Source of the DNA: Talaromyces rugulosus
Taxonomy: Eukaryota > Ascomycota > Eurotiomycetes > Eurotiales > Trichocomaceae
Reading direction: 5' to 3'
Assembly: GCF_013368755.1 (NCBI RefSeq)
Contig: NC_049566.1
Span: forward strand, 1,860,001 to 1,924,000
Length of the DNA stretch: 64,000 bases
A program made the translations under genes and the position numbers. The notes below the pieces were generated by a model, which was given only the letters and a program-made list of their open reading frames with translations, made no database searches and had not been told where the DNA came from. Shown here in pieces: positions 22,309 through 32,599 of this stretch (within the stretch, counting starts at the first letter, position 1; every line of letters begins with the position of its first letter).

Positions 22309-24771
22309 ATGCCACCTTTTTTCGAACCCGTCGATCCAAACTTCACGCAATACATAGCACCATGTGATTGTGCCGACTGCGAACAGAGCTTTTACAACCT
22401 CGAAGAGCTCCACTGGTACCGCGGGCGAGTCTCTGATGAAGACGCAAAACAGATAATCTCGCAATACGTCTGCGAGGCAGACAAAGACAGGAGATACCTT
22501 GCCCAGCACATTGTGGCTTTTGGCAGCACGATCATCAATCGATGGAAGAAGAAGAGTCGACAGAAACGCGAGCAATGCTTGCAAGAGGCGGCCCCAGACC
22601 TCTGCAAGGAGAATTGGATATCCATTCGCTACCACATCAAAGAGTGGATGTGTGAATACAACCTACATACCAAGAAGCCTTGTCGAAAGCCAGTTGTCAG
22701 ATCCCACTTGTTGCTAAACTGGCTCAGTGTAGAGGCGTTGGTGAACAATCCACTGATGCTGCTTGCTTTATTACACTACCGAACCGCGTACTCGCCTGCA
22801 GACTGGGCAACATGGGACGATAGTCGGCTGGGTTTCAGCTGGCGTATGGCAAATTTCGATGTCGATTTCTCAACAAAGTGTGTCATCATGCATGGATTGC
22901 GGTACGGAGAGATGGTTGACTGGCATCCTGTACCGGCTCACAGAGGCGACATTCTTGGCTTCCCTAAGGCGCGGCTTATTTTAGAGGGTCAAGCTCATCT
23001 GATGCGCACACTTCGGAGCATCGTTGAAAATATTTTGGAAGGCGTCGATACGAGCAAACCAATGTTTTCTGACAAGTGGACAAACATGACTGGGGCGGGA
23101 TTCAGCCATACGAATGAAGTGGAACTGTGGACCGCATACACAAACCCAGGTTTTTCTGCCCCTCCGTCTTTTTCCATTGAAAATATGGTTGCAATCGCTC
23201 AGACCAGATTGGAGGCAGAGGCCGACCATTTACGATTTCTGCAAGCGAGCCCGGCTTATATGCGGCGCCACGTCAAAACTCTTATGCAGGGAGAATACTA
23301 CAAGTCAATGCGTTCGGTCCAAGTAGGAATTTTGATAACGGAAGAAATATTCTACAGTGTGAGGCTGTATCTAGAATGGGAAGGAGTAAAGCTCGAATGC
23401 AAGAATGTCAAGCAGATCTACAACCGTATGCGTGACAGCATTCATCGCGGACAAATTCTGCCTCGTGCCTTTGACCGAGCAATAGGTGCTCTAGAAGTAC
23501 GAATAATCAACGCGGTGAATAGTCAGGCAGAGCATATCTGCACAATCATGAGACATAGCCCCGGAATCTCTCGGTATTTTGAGAACTCGTCCGAAAAGAA
23601 AAGCCCGGCCAATCTTAAGGCTGCACAACCCGGCCTACCCCTGACAAAGCTATTTGAACAGGATCCATTGGCGTGGTGCCTGTTTCAAATGACAGGCAGG
23701 CCAGATGACCGGAACGTTTTTGACCATGCCATGCTCCTCAATTTTCTCGAAAGCCATCTGGCCAAGAGCGACACCAGGGAGAGAGCGCGCGTGGACGAAG
23801 TTCTTTACAAGAGACTTTCTGATCTGGCAGCTGCCCACCAGATACTCTTTTCAGTACGCTTACATAGACCACAGAACACCATGAGAGAAGCATGGGAGAT
23901 ACTGGAAACTGAAGACCGACTTGCTTGGAAAATTCTGAACATCGGCACGTATCACAAAGAGATGGTGAGAGAGTTTGATAATTCGAAAAAGCTAGCAGAA
24001 CTAATTGTCTCCAACTTTTTGGATGCCCCCGGCCCTGTTAGACAGAAGAACGAGGCTTGGTTGACACAGTCGCAGAATGTCAGAAAAGCTCTGGAATTGT
24101 TCTGGGAGGGGATGAGGACTAGTTACAAAAAGCTCCTCAAAACAACAAGACTCAATGAACATGAAATCTGGCAGTACATGGAAGTTGTCTCGGTTAACTT
24201 GACTACAGAGTATGCCGAGGAAGTTGAAGCTGAGAGGCAACGTATGATCGAACAGATCCAGCGCGCTAGCATGCCAGCGGCTATCAATGTACAGAATGAA
24301 TGGCGCTCTACCGATGCTCACGAAACGTCCAAGCCGGTCAAAGTCGAACCTAGAGCAAAAACAAAGTCCCGCCCGGCTGAACAGCCTTTGTCGAGTGTGG
24401 AAGAGGTTGATCGTGAAGTAGCCACTCTAGACATCCAGACCAAAGGCACACCCGTCAGCAAACGTGCTTTTGAAGTCTTAGGTCTGATGTTTCCTACTAC
24501 AGCCGAGGAAACTCAAAAGGGAGTACGATGGGACTTGTTCGTCCACATGATGGTAGACATGGGATTTTTGGCTCGAGGCGGTGGTGGCTCGGCCGTTGTC
24601 TTTGAGAAATTGGATATCTCATCGAGCAACACTAGAAGCAAGATTGTCTTTCACAAGCCGCATCCAGACCCTAAGATCGACCCGATTATTCTGCAGTCTA
24701 TGGGAAAGAGAATGGCGAGGTGGTTTGGCTGGCATAGCGGGCTTTTTGTTCTTAAGGAAAAAGTTTTGTGA
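22309..24771 (+). CDS. Uncharacterised 820-aa protein
   Basis: A single long exon. I place the start at MPPFFEPVDPNF (22309) because this opens sequence that looks folded; an upstream Met at 22123 is less likely. The N-terminal ~60 residues include a Cys-rich spot (PCDCADCEQSF). The middle, to about residue 660, is rich in Trp, Arg and aromatic residues and looks helical. Residues about 660-715 are a polar linker. The last ~100 residues form a separate domain: ALEVLGL-like helix (FEVLGLMFPTT), WDLFVHMMVDMGF, GGGGSAVVFEK, IVFHKPHPDPKIDP, then WFGWHSGLF. That pattern recalls the small HicA/YcfA double-stranded-RNA-binding-like fold, but without its usual histidine after the glycine-serine. This is a weak resemblance, not an assignment. 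No signal peptide or membrane segment is seen. Confidence 0.72.
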   Translation: MPPFFEPVDPNFTQYIAPCDCADCEQSFYNLEELHWYRGRVSDEDAKQIISQYVCEADKDRRYLAQHIVAFGSTIINRWKKKSRQKREQCLQEAAPDLCKENWISIRYHIKEWMCEYNLHTKKPCRKPVVRSHLLLNWLSVEALVNNPLMLLALLHYRTAYSPADWATWDDSRLGFSWRMANFDVDFSTKCVIMHGLRYGEMVDWHPVPAHRGDILGFPKARLILEGQAHLMRTLRSIVENILEGVDTSKPMFSDKWTNMTGAGFSHTNEVELWTAYTNPGFSAPPSFSIENMVAIAQTRLEAEADHLRFLQASPAYMRRHVKTLMQGEYYKSMRSVQVGILITEEIFYSVRLYLEWEGVKLECKNVKQIYNRMRDSIHRGQILPRAFDRAIGALEVRIINAVNSQAEHICTIMRHSPGISRYFENSSEKKSPANLKAAQPGLPLTKLFEQDPLAWCLFQMTGRPDDRNVFDHAMLLNFLESHLAKSDTRERARVDEVLYKRLSDLAAAHQILFSVRLHRPQNTMREAWEILETEDRLAWKILNIGTYHKEMVREFDNSKKLAELIVSNFLDAPGPVRQKNEAWLTQSQNVRKALELFWEGMRTSYKKLLKTTRLNEHEIWQYMEVVSVNLTTEYAEEVEAERQRMIEQIQRASMPAAINVQNEWRSTDAHETSKPVKVEPRAKTKSRPAEQPLSSVEEVDREVATLDIQTKGTPVSKRAFEVLGLMFPTTAEETQKGVRWDLFVHMMVDMGFLARGGGGSAVVFEKLDISSSNTRSKIVFHKPHPDPKIDPIILQSMGKRMARWFGWHSGLFVLKEKVL

Positions 24772-25355
24772 GGTGGCCCCGATGCTCAACACTGGTTTGG
24801 AGTACATCCATGCACATGTCCCGTCAACGTTATGAGCCGCCTTCGTGATATATGGTTTTCCTGGTAGTACTAGATCATTGGTTGAAAAGAAAGTAACTCT
24901 GATTCTTGGAAATATCGAATGCAAGGTCTACTACGTTGGGCTTAGTGTTGACAGCATCTTTTCGATGATTAGGCAATATACCAAATGCTGCAAGAAAAGA
25001 AAAGAAAAGAAAACAGAACTTTGAAAACAGAAGCGATATCTAGTAAAAACAACGATAGACTAGAATTACTAATTGACTTTAGTGATTAATACGCCCAAGA
25101 CCAGTTGGCACCTGAAGGCAGCTTTCTATACAAAATGCGTAGTACATACTATCTAAGATTAAGTTTAAGAAAAAAATAAATACATAAATACATAAATACA
25201 ACCATCTTGGAATCGCTCAAAGAATGCGGCGGGTTGATACTTTCACTTCCTTAGGGTACTTCAGACCATGACTCTGAAAATGTACCCCAAAAAGACCAAT
25301 GTGGTTGTCGACTTACACACTTTTCCCACACTAGTACATATTCTCGCACCATCTA
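24772..25355. other. Intergenic, convergent 3' ends
   Basis: About 580 bp between the 820-aa gene and the MFS gene. Around 25165-25200 a short tandem run of AAATACAT units occurs. No gene is supported. Confidence 0.55.
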
Positions 25356-26687
25356 TTAAACCTTGACCATCAACCTGGGTCCAGCCTTCATGACACGAAC
25401 GGCAATGAGGATGAATCCAGCAACAGCAATTGCAACACCCCCATAGACCCAAAGGCCAGTCCAGTCGAGGGGAGCGGTTGTTCCAAGAATGGCACCAGCA
25501 CTTGGTCCTCCAATTAGCAAGCCCAATCCACCAATTGCAAAACCCTGCCCGATACGTGTACCGATCAGAGCCTTGTTTGCCGTCAGCATAGCGAAGCAAA
25601 CAGGCGGCAACGCGACGATGACACCGCTGAAAAATCCTGTGACGACTGCCTCGACAACCATTCCCGCGGCATTGGTCACACCGAGCATGCTGAAGACTGT
25701 GATGCTCAGTATCAGCGCCATAGGCACAAACGTGTTGAACACGCCGATGCGGTCAGACAGCGCGTTGGGCGCAATTCGCCCGAAGATTGACGCGGCGTTG
25801 AAGATGGCAACCATGTAAAATCCCAGAGAGTTGTTGGTAAAGCCCTTATTAATCGGATAGTAGGAGATGTAGAAAATGAGCACTGAATTACCAATAAACA
25901 CAATCAGCACGGCTATGGCAAAGGCGATGTAGGGATAGTCTGTAAACGCCGACCAGTCGATCAAGGCCCGAGGCTTTGGTGGTTTGATACGCTGCCTCAT
26001 CACAATTACTGGGATAATAAAGGTCCCGAGAGCAATGAAGGCCAATGTTCGTACGGCCCAAGGAAAGCCGATGGGGCCGATGAGTCGATAGAGCACGATA
26101 GGATAGATAACACCACCTAGTGATGAACCAGAAGATGCGATTCCAACGGCCAGGCCGATGTGCGAGGAGAACCATGTCGGAAGCAGCGAAACAGTGGGCG
26201 TGAACAGTAAACCACTACCAAGACCAACACAGATAGCCTGTGCCAGCAGCGCCTGCCAGTACTCGTGACATAGGGACAGCATCATGTAGCCGAAAACAAC
26301 CAAAAAGCTACCGGTAACAAGGAGTAGGCGAAGGTGGCCTCGGTCGTAGATAGGTCCAGCAATGATGCCGGTTACCTGAAGGAGGAAGCACTGGATAGAA
26401 CCGATCCAGGAGATATTGGAGGAAGACTCGGTAAACAGAGCGCCGGACTCGTAGTAGGTTTGGAAGACGGCAAATGTGTTGATCAACCCCCAGGTATTGA
26501 AGAAAATCATGAAGGCTCCAGCAACCTGAAGCCATGCGGCGAATCCCCCATTAGGAGGAGGAGGGGGTCCTGCAGGCTTTACGCCTTCAGGCTGGGGGGT
26601 AGCAGGCTCATTGTTCTTACTGTCATTGTTATTGGAAAATGGCGTCTCTTTCTCCTCGTTGGCCTCGAGGATTGAGCCAGAAGACAT
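25356..26687 (-). CDS. Monocarboxylate-type MFS transporter, 443 aa
   Basis: One exon with twelve predicted membrane segments. The cytosolic N-terminus is acidic and proline-rich, ending PPPPPNGGFAAWLQVAG, the typical lead-in of fungal monocarboxylate porter homologues. Family marks include NTFAVFQTYYE, WIGSIQCFLL, GPIYDRGHLR in the loop 2-3 position, and GLGSGLLFTPTVSLLPTWF. The start at 26687 (MSSGSILEANEE) is preferred to the earlier Met because the upstream extension looks untranslated. Such carriers move small organic acids, riboflavin-like compounds or exported metabolites; the substrate is not readable. The gene is transcribed divergently from a Zn2Cys6 regulator 339 bp away, which suggests that regulator as its controller. 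Confidence 0.9.
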   Translation of the reverse strand: MSSGSILEANEEKETPFSNNNDSKNNEPATPQPEGVKPAGPPPPPNGGFAAWLQVAGAFMIFFNTWGLINTFAVFQTYYESGALFTESSSNISWIGSIQCFLLQVTGIIAGPIYDRGHLRLLLVTGSFLVVFGYMMLSLCHEYWQALLAQAICVGLGSGLLFTPTVSLLPTWFSSHIGLAVGIASSGSSLGGVIYPIVLYRLIGPIGFPWAVRTLAFIALGTFIIPVIVMRQRIKPPKPRALIDWSAFTDYPYIAFAIAVLIVFIGNSVLIFYISYYPINKGFTNNSLGFYMVAIFNAASIFGRIAPNALSDRIGVFNTFVPMALILSITVFSMLGVTNAAGMVVEAVVTGFFSGVIVALPPVCFAMLTANKALIGTRIGQGFAIGGLGLLIGGPSAGAILGTTAPLDWTGLWVYGGVAIAVAGFILIAVRVMKAGPRLMVKV

Positions 26688-27026
26688 CTTGCTCGATATT
26701 GCAATTGCAGTAGTAGATGAGTGTAGGCAAAAAGTAAACGAGTGTCGCCGATGAATCGACGCTGAAACGATAGACAGAAGACATATCGGAAAAGAAAGAT
26801 CTCGATGATATTTATGCAAAATAAGACAAAAGAAAAAAAACAGAAACAATTGTCTTGGTAGGTTCGTCCACCGAATCGGGGATATGGAGCTGACAAATAA
26901 TTTCGCCCGCGTCGGCGGAACAAGATGACTTCACAACCCGCGATGATTCTCACCGCCGTGTCGGAGCCCTACATACTACTTCGCCCATTCTTCACCAAGA
27001 TCTGCAGTTGAGACGCAGAGCCCGCG
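26688..27026. promoter_or_regulatory. 339-bp bidirectional promoter between MFS transporter and regulator
   Basis: Separates two divergent starts and must contain both promoters. It carries CGG/CCG-type triplets (for example around 26908-26960) of the kind bound by zinc-cluster factors, but I could not define a clean inverted or everted CGG pair. The arrangement fits a local regulator-target pair. Confidence 0.55.
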
Positions 27027-29244
27027 ATGGTAACGCCGAACGCAGAGTCACTAGTCAATCAAAGAAAAGTTCGCAAGGGGACGCGGTCCTGCTGGGAATG
27101 CAAACGACGCAAGACCAGATGCATCTTTCCAGCGTCAGGCGAGCCAACATGTGTCTATTGCCAGCGTCGACGCGTCCCATGCCTCGGCCAGGAGATTCCA
27201 GAGTCTTTGGCTCTGGCCGGAAAGGGTCATCGTGGCCTCGGTGATCGCATCGCAAGAGTTGAAGATGCAATGAAAGACTTGCTTGCTGGTAAGGATATTG
27301 GATCTTCGACCCAGGACCGGGATTCTGTCGAAGTTGATGTCTCAGACCTCACTCCTTCGTCAGTTCGAGCTCCTCCCACGCCTGCAAAAGTGGGTGCAAG
27401 CACTATGGCTGAGTTGGCTGTTTTCTGACCGTTCCTCATAGACTCTTGAAGAACACTCTCTTCCTTCGACACTGCCTGCCTCGGAGACGCCGGCGTTGTC
27501 AGGTCGAGCGGAAACCGAAATCGAAATCATAGCCTCTAATTCCTTGTGGGCAGCATTTCCATCCGACGACGACGTCAGGATTCTGCTTCAGGAGAGCGTC
27601 AGAACATCACGTTACACCTTTTCTGTCAACACTCAGCCGCATGATAAATTAAACCCCGAGACGCTGGGGGCTCCGTACCTTTCAGCGAAATGCCCTGGCC
27701 CCGACACTCATCCTGTCATTCTCGCCAAGTCTATGCTTATTTTCGCTATCACTTTACAGGCTCCATGTGAAGAATTTATTGGCCTCTCGGGGCGACCAAG
27801 CGTACTCAGCCGTCGCTGGGTCACGGCTGCTATGTCATGGTTGACCACCCGGGAGAAGACAGACGGCTCTTTTGACGGCTTAGTTTGCCTCATTCTTGAG
27901 GCGGTCTTTGAGACTAACTGTGGTAATCTTCGCAAGGCGTGGGTACTCTATCGCAGCGCAATGACCATGGCCCAAATGATGGGCCTTCATCGCTCGCCTA
28001 TGCCTCCACTAAAACGCATCGACCCAGAACTTGATGCTGACCCGGAGTTTATGTGGTTCCGCATTGTCTACATGGACCGTTATCTCAGTTTACTGCTCGG
28101 TCTACCCCATGGCACAGCCGATAACAGCATAGGGGCTGCGTCGGTTTTACGCCGTGAACCACCACTTGGCCAATTCGAGCGCCAACTCACCGTCATAGCA
28201 TCTCGCATACTGGAGCGTAATGAGCGTGCTTTTACTACGAGCGAGATGATCACCACACAGTGTATTGATGCAGAGCTATTAAGGGCGTCGGAGAGTATGC
28301 CAGCAAGCTTCTGGCGTCCAGCGAATTTCCAGAACGTCGTAGTAGCATCGCCCGATAACCTCTTGGAGGCAATACGACTGGCAGCTCAGGTGTACTACTA
28401 CGGCTTGCTGATTCAACTCCATCTTCCATATATGATGGTGCACAGAAGTAGCAATGATACCGAGCATGAGTACTCCAAGATTACATGCGTCAACGCGAGC
28501 CGGGAGATCATAACACGCTTCATCGCTCACCGAAGCTTTCAACCCAAGTCATCCTGCTCACGACCGGTAGACTTTTTTACGCTTTTAGCTGCCATGACAC
28601 TCGTACTTGCTCACCTCGATAGTCGGTATCATCGAAATGCGACTAACTTCCTAGCTCATCAGCATCTCAGCGATCGTGCCATGCTGGACCAGGCCTTGGA
28701 AAGAATGGACGCGATGGGAGACGTCAACAAGGACGTCGTCATGGAAGATAGCGCTAAACTGATCCGACAGCTACTCGAAATCGAGGCAGATGCAGCCAAT
28801 GGAAGCAGCTACACTGCCAGCAGCGTCGGAAGAGACGAAGACCACGTACAGGACTCTTTGGAGAAAGAATATGGAGGGCTGCGTTTACACATCCCATACC
28901 TGGGAACCATCAGGATAACTCGTCAGGGACCTATCTCAGTCAAACCCTTTCAAGAACGCGCAGAATCTAAGCCATACCACACTCCCCGGGCCGAGTTTCC
29001 GCACATGGAACCAACTGAAAATTCGCCGTTTTTGGGAGATCCCCTGGCACCGGGACAGGTTAACGGACAGATACAAACACCCGGAGAAGAAGAACAGCAG
29101 TGTCTGCTACAAAATACCACCCTGCAACAATCGGACTTGGACTTTCCCGCTATCACTGCAGGTGTTGATGACTGGGCTTTCCAGGGTGCCGATGGGGCAT
29201 TTTTCGATAGCCTACTGAGAGGTTATTCAGGCCTTGATAAGTGA
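27027..29244 (+). CDS. Zn2Cys6 transcription factor with fungal-specific TF domain, 721 aa
   Basis: Two exons, 27027-27389 and 27442-29244, separated by a 52-bp intron in phase 0. The binuclear zinc cluster is complete: Cys22, 25, 32, 42, 45 and 52, in CWECKRRKTRC then CVYCQRRRVPC, with basic residues for DNA contact. A helix suited to dimerisation follows (DRIARVEDAMKDLL). The middle region matches the fungal-specific transcription factor homology domain: LRKAWVLYRSAMTMAQMMGLH and WFRIVYMDRYLSLLLGLPHG are typical of it. The C-terminal ~120 residues are acidic and Gln-rich and may activate transcription. It likely binds CGG-containing sites in the shared promoter upstream and controls the divergent MFS transporter; this is inferred from position. 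Confidence 0.9.
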
Positions 29245-29485
29245 GACCAGTCATTTAATTTATATACACATATACATAAGAAGGCCTTTGGGACTATATG
29301 TAGCCATTTATGTCAACTGGTGTAATGACCACGTGCTTCTAGGTGTACATAGGTAGAATCTTGTTCTCAAATATCATTTAAAATTCATTATATAAATCTT
29401 GAAAATCTCACAAAACTAACGGGTATAATGCTATTGAAAAAGAAATACAAACCCCAACCTTAAATAAATGTAATCCCAACCCTTC

Positions 29486-30253
29486 TCACTTAGATCGTCT
29501 TCGTTGGCCCCACCATTTCTGCGACTGGTCATCCATGGCAGCTTTCTCGCGCTCGTATTTTGCCAGAATTGTGTACTGACGTTCGGGACCGGTCAGTCGC
29601 TCTCGGCCTCTCCCACGCTCAGGGAACTGCTCAGTCGTCCATCGGTCGTGAAGCATGTCCACTATCTCCACGATCATCACGGCGGCTGGGACGAGGAGGA
29701 AAATGCATAAGCCGACAATCTCAGGACTGAATCTGCTACAGATGATTGCTGGGTCCATGTGCGCAAAATGAGACATGTAAAACCCAGTCAAGCCGGAGAC
29801 CTCTGCCTCTGACTGCTCTGAGTGAGGCTCATCTGAGGGGTTGCTGGTACCGGACTCTGTCTCCTTTGCTTTCTGTGATGTATTGATCGCAGTAAAGTAA
29901 CTGGGCCGTTTTTTGTTTTGCTTGTGCTTGTGGTCCAAATTGGCTGGGTATTGGGTGAGGTAAAAGGCCCACCAGGCCTTGAATGTTCTCTGTGTTCTTT
30001 CAGCCCAGCTTGCGGGGAGTAGAGCCCCTTTGCCGCCAGCTTCCAGGATCGACGTGCGTAATTGGTTGCGCTCTTCTTGAGCCGCCCAGTCGGAAAAATG
30101 TGGCGGGTTTTCCATGATTCCTCCTGTTGGAGATGATCTGTATTTCAGCGTGATGCCCTGGGCTGCCAGCTGATCGCCACGATGATGGACTGGCAACCCA
30201 GTGGCCATCCACGCTTGAAATGCGACGAGTACGACGAGAAGTGTGCTCCGCAT
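29486..30253 (-). CDS. Uncharacterised secreted or single-pass membrane protein, 255 aa
   Basis: A single exon. I start at MRSTLLVVLVAFQAWMATG (30253), a good signal peptide; a Met 12 codons upstream would mask it. The lumenal or extracellular part (about residues 20-175) is polar and contains FSDWAAQEERNQLR and a segment ending FKAWWAFYLTQYP. A hydrophobic stretch at about 178-200 (PEIVGLCIFLLVPAAVMIVEIV) should be a membrane helix, followed by a basic cytosolic tail ending WWGQRRRSK. The layout suggests a type I membrane protein. I do not recognise the family, and there are no paired cysteines of effector type. Confidence 0.65.
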   Translation of the reverse strand: MRSTLLVVLVAFQAWMATGLPVHHRGDQLAAQGITLKYRSSPTGGIMENPPHFSDWAAQEERNQLRTSILEAGGKGALLPASWAERTQRTFKAWWAFYLTQYPANLDHKHKQNKKRPSYFTAINTSQKAKETESGTSNPSDEPHSEQSEAEVSGLTGFYMSHFAHMDPAIICSRFSPEIVGLCIFLLVPAAVMIVEIVDMLHDRWTTEQFPERGRGRERLTGPERQYTILAKYEREKAAMDDQSQKWWGQRRRSK

Positions 30254-32599
30254 TGTGGTTGATTGATGGGGGATGGAGCAAACGCGCATGAGATTTTGTT
30301 TGCTTGGAGTAACACCAAAAAACGTTACACGAGGAATCTGCTGTTATCCGGCTGCAGACGTATGCAGTTGTGTCTGAGAGGAGAAGACCCTCCTGTCACT
30401 CAGAGCGCGAGCAGGACAAGAGGGGTATCTGCCTGTTAAATAAACGAAGCTATGGTGGCGACATGGCAAATCTCTCTCTGCAAGCGATGACTGATCGTGA
30501 CTGTGGTCGCAATTGAAGCGCTTCAATAATTGACCACAGCCCGGTGCGCGTGTAGACAGCCTGCCCGCTGATTGGCCAGTGCCTGAGCCAGACGACTTTA
30601 AATTGTCTTGGCAATGGTACTCTGCTCTTATTGGTTGGAGTCTATAAATTCAGCCAATGATATGCCGAGAACGAGACACGCGTGGTGATTCCGCCAGGCC
30701 GGGTTAGGATGTGGGGCTTCGGCAACAGTGCCGGGCCGTTGCCGCCTTCCCTTTGCGGCTGCCCATTGTCGTTTTGGGACGGCGTGTTTCCTGTGTTTCC
30801 CGAAACCGACATGTTGCTGTGTACACAATAGCAACAAATGATACAGCTATATTCCCCTGGGGTGCTTCACAATCTGCAGGCCAAGAATAGTCCATCTACT
30901 TTGGCTACCCTAATACTAGTCTGGGGTTGAATTGATGAGGATATGTAGTTTGCGGTTCATTCAATACCTAGTTCACGAGCGACTGAGGTAGACGTACCGG
31001 TGATTAGACTATGAGATTGTTCAACCTTGAATACGACAAATGTAACATCAACACTTTCCCCGACCTTAGTATTGACCAGTTAATACTACTATCAAGTGCC
31101 AGCGTAATACGTGTAGCCTAAGGCTCTTTCAATTTACCGTAAAGTTACTTTACACCTCGACTGGACTCAAATGTTCCAAATCCGGCAGGCACCTTCACGT
31201 TTGGAAAGTAGCCCTAAGCTTACTTTTGCCCACTCAACTAAGTGTTTTTTAGGTTATTTAGAGTCTATTTAGGGTAGTCGTTACAATTCATTGCCAAGGA
31301 GTTTGTCAATTCGATAATCGTGGACAATGGGTCGCTTGCAATGTCTGGTGGTGAAAGCAGCGGCCAAGATCACAGTGACGTTTTCACCAACAAATCGCCT
31401 CCAAGTCGACCAACACCAACACTTGATCTGTGGTTTATGGCACAAATTGTATAGACCATGTGTTAGAGACATTCTGCGACGTAGACCTCACCCGTGTGTG
31501 TAGAGGATCAAACATAGGTTTGCACTATAGACACAGCTATGGCATCCCCGTGGGAGGAATCCTCAGGTCTGGGATGACGTGCATGGCCACTATGGAATAA
31601 ATCCTGCGAGCGGCTTAATGCCGGCATTTGAAACCTTTCGTTGTAGATTTTTCTATCTCAACCTCATACTTGACTAATGCCAAGGAGGCTACGGATCTTG
31701 GATCCACCAAGGCAGAGATTTCCAATCTGCTATACAGGGTTCACTCTCACTTTTGGAAACGATACCTGGAATCTTTGCAAGTTGAACGAGTGGAATTGAC
31801 AAATAAAACAGCGAAAGCCAAAAAAGGTAAAATCCCCCCAATGCAATCTTACAATGTTCATCCGCATTCTCTCGGTTAAAGGCATTTGCGAAAACCGTCT
31901 AATAATCCGTCGTTCAAACAAAACCTATCACTCAAGACATACTTTTCATTTTTTGACTCCAAATGTGTTGTATCAGCTTTTCCGTGCGGAACAGGTGGCA
32001 GTGGGATTTGCGAATGAGCCAAAGAGTGAGACAACGTAGATCTTGCTACTTAGGTACTTAGGGCCAACAAAAGCTCCACCAGAGCTGAAGATTGCGCCCG
32101 GCAAGCTTAACACCCCAAGAACATCAAATAATGTGTGAACAGTAAAGACAAGGCTGTTTTATCGTTTTATGGGATAAATAGTAGAAAAAGTGAAAAGAAA
32201 GTGGTCCCCGGGGCTAAACCCTCAAAGTACGGAGAATATGGAGTAGGGACTTGAATTTTATCGAATTGTGGCAGCCTAAAAAGGAGCACAGACAAAGCCG
32301 CTGGGTCTTCTTGGAGTTTGGACCCCAATCAGCCTTGGCCAACTTTCCGGCGTGTGGGCTTTCTTTAAAAAGGGTTCGCGGTAAAATTTTGGCTGCTATT
32401 TTTGCCGCAAAGCAACCTCAGCCCGGAATTTGTATGACATCTCTATACACATATTGTCCTTGGACGACCCAACTGTCCTGTGTAGATATAACAAAAGGCG
32501 TATCTTGGCCGCGGAAATGGTCTGTTTTAAACGCTAAGAGGACTGAATCAACGAGGAGCCAGAGATTACTCCCTGGAGAAGCGTTTTTACGTAGCCACC
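30254..32599. other. 2.3-kb stretch without a supported gene
   Basis: All frames here are short and lack coding character, including the 120-codon plus-strand frame at 32251-32613 that runs into the next gene's start. CCAAT-type motifs occur around 30570-30660. Composition becomes more AT-rich after about 30900. It probably holds promoters of the flanking genes and possibly old degraded sequence. Confidence 0.5.
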
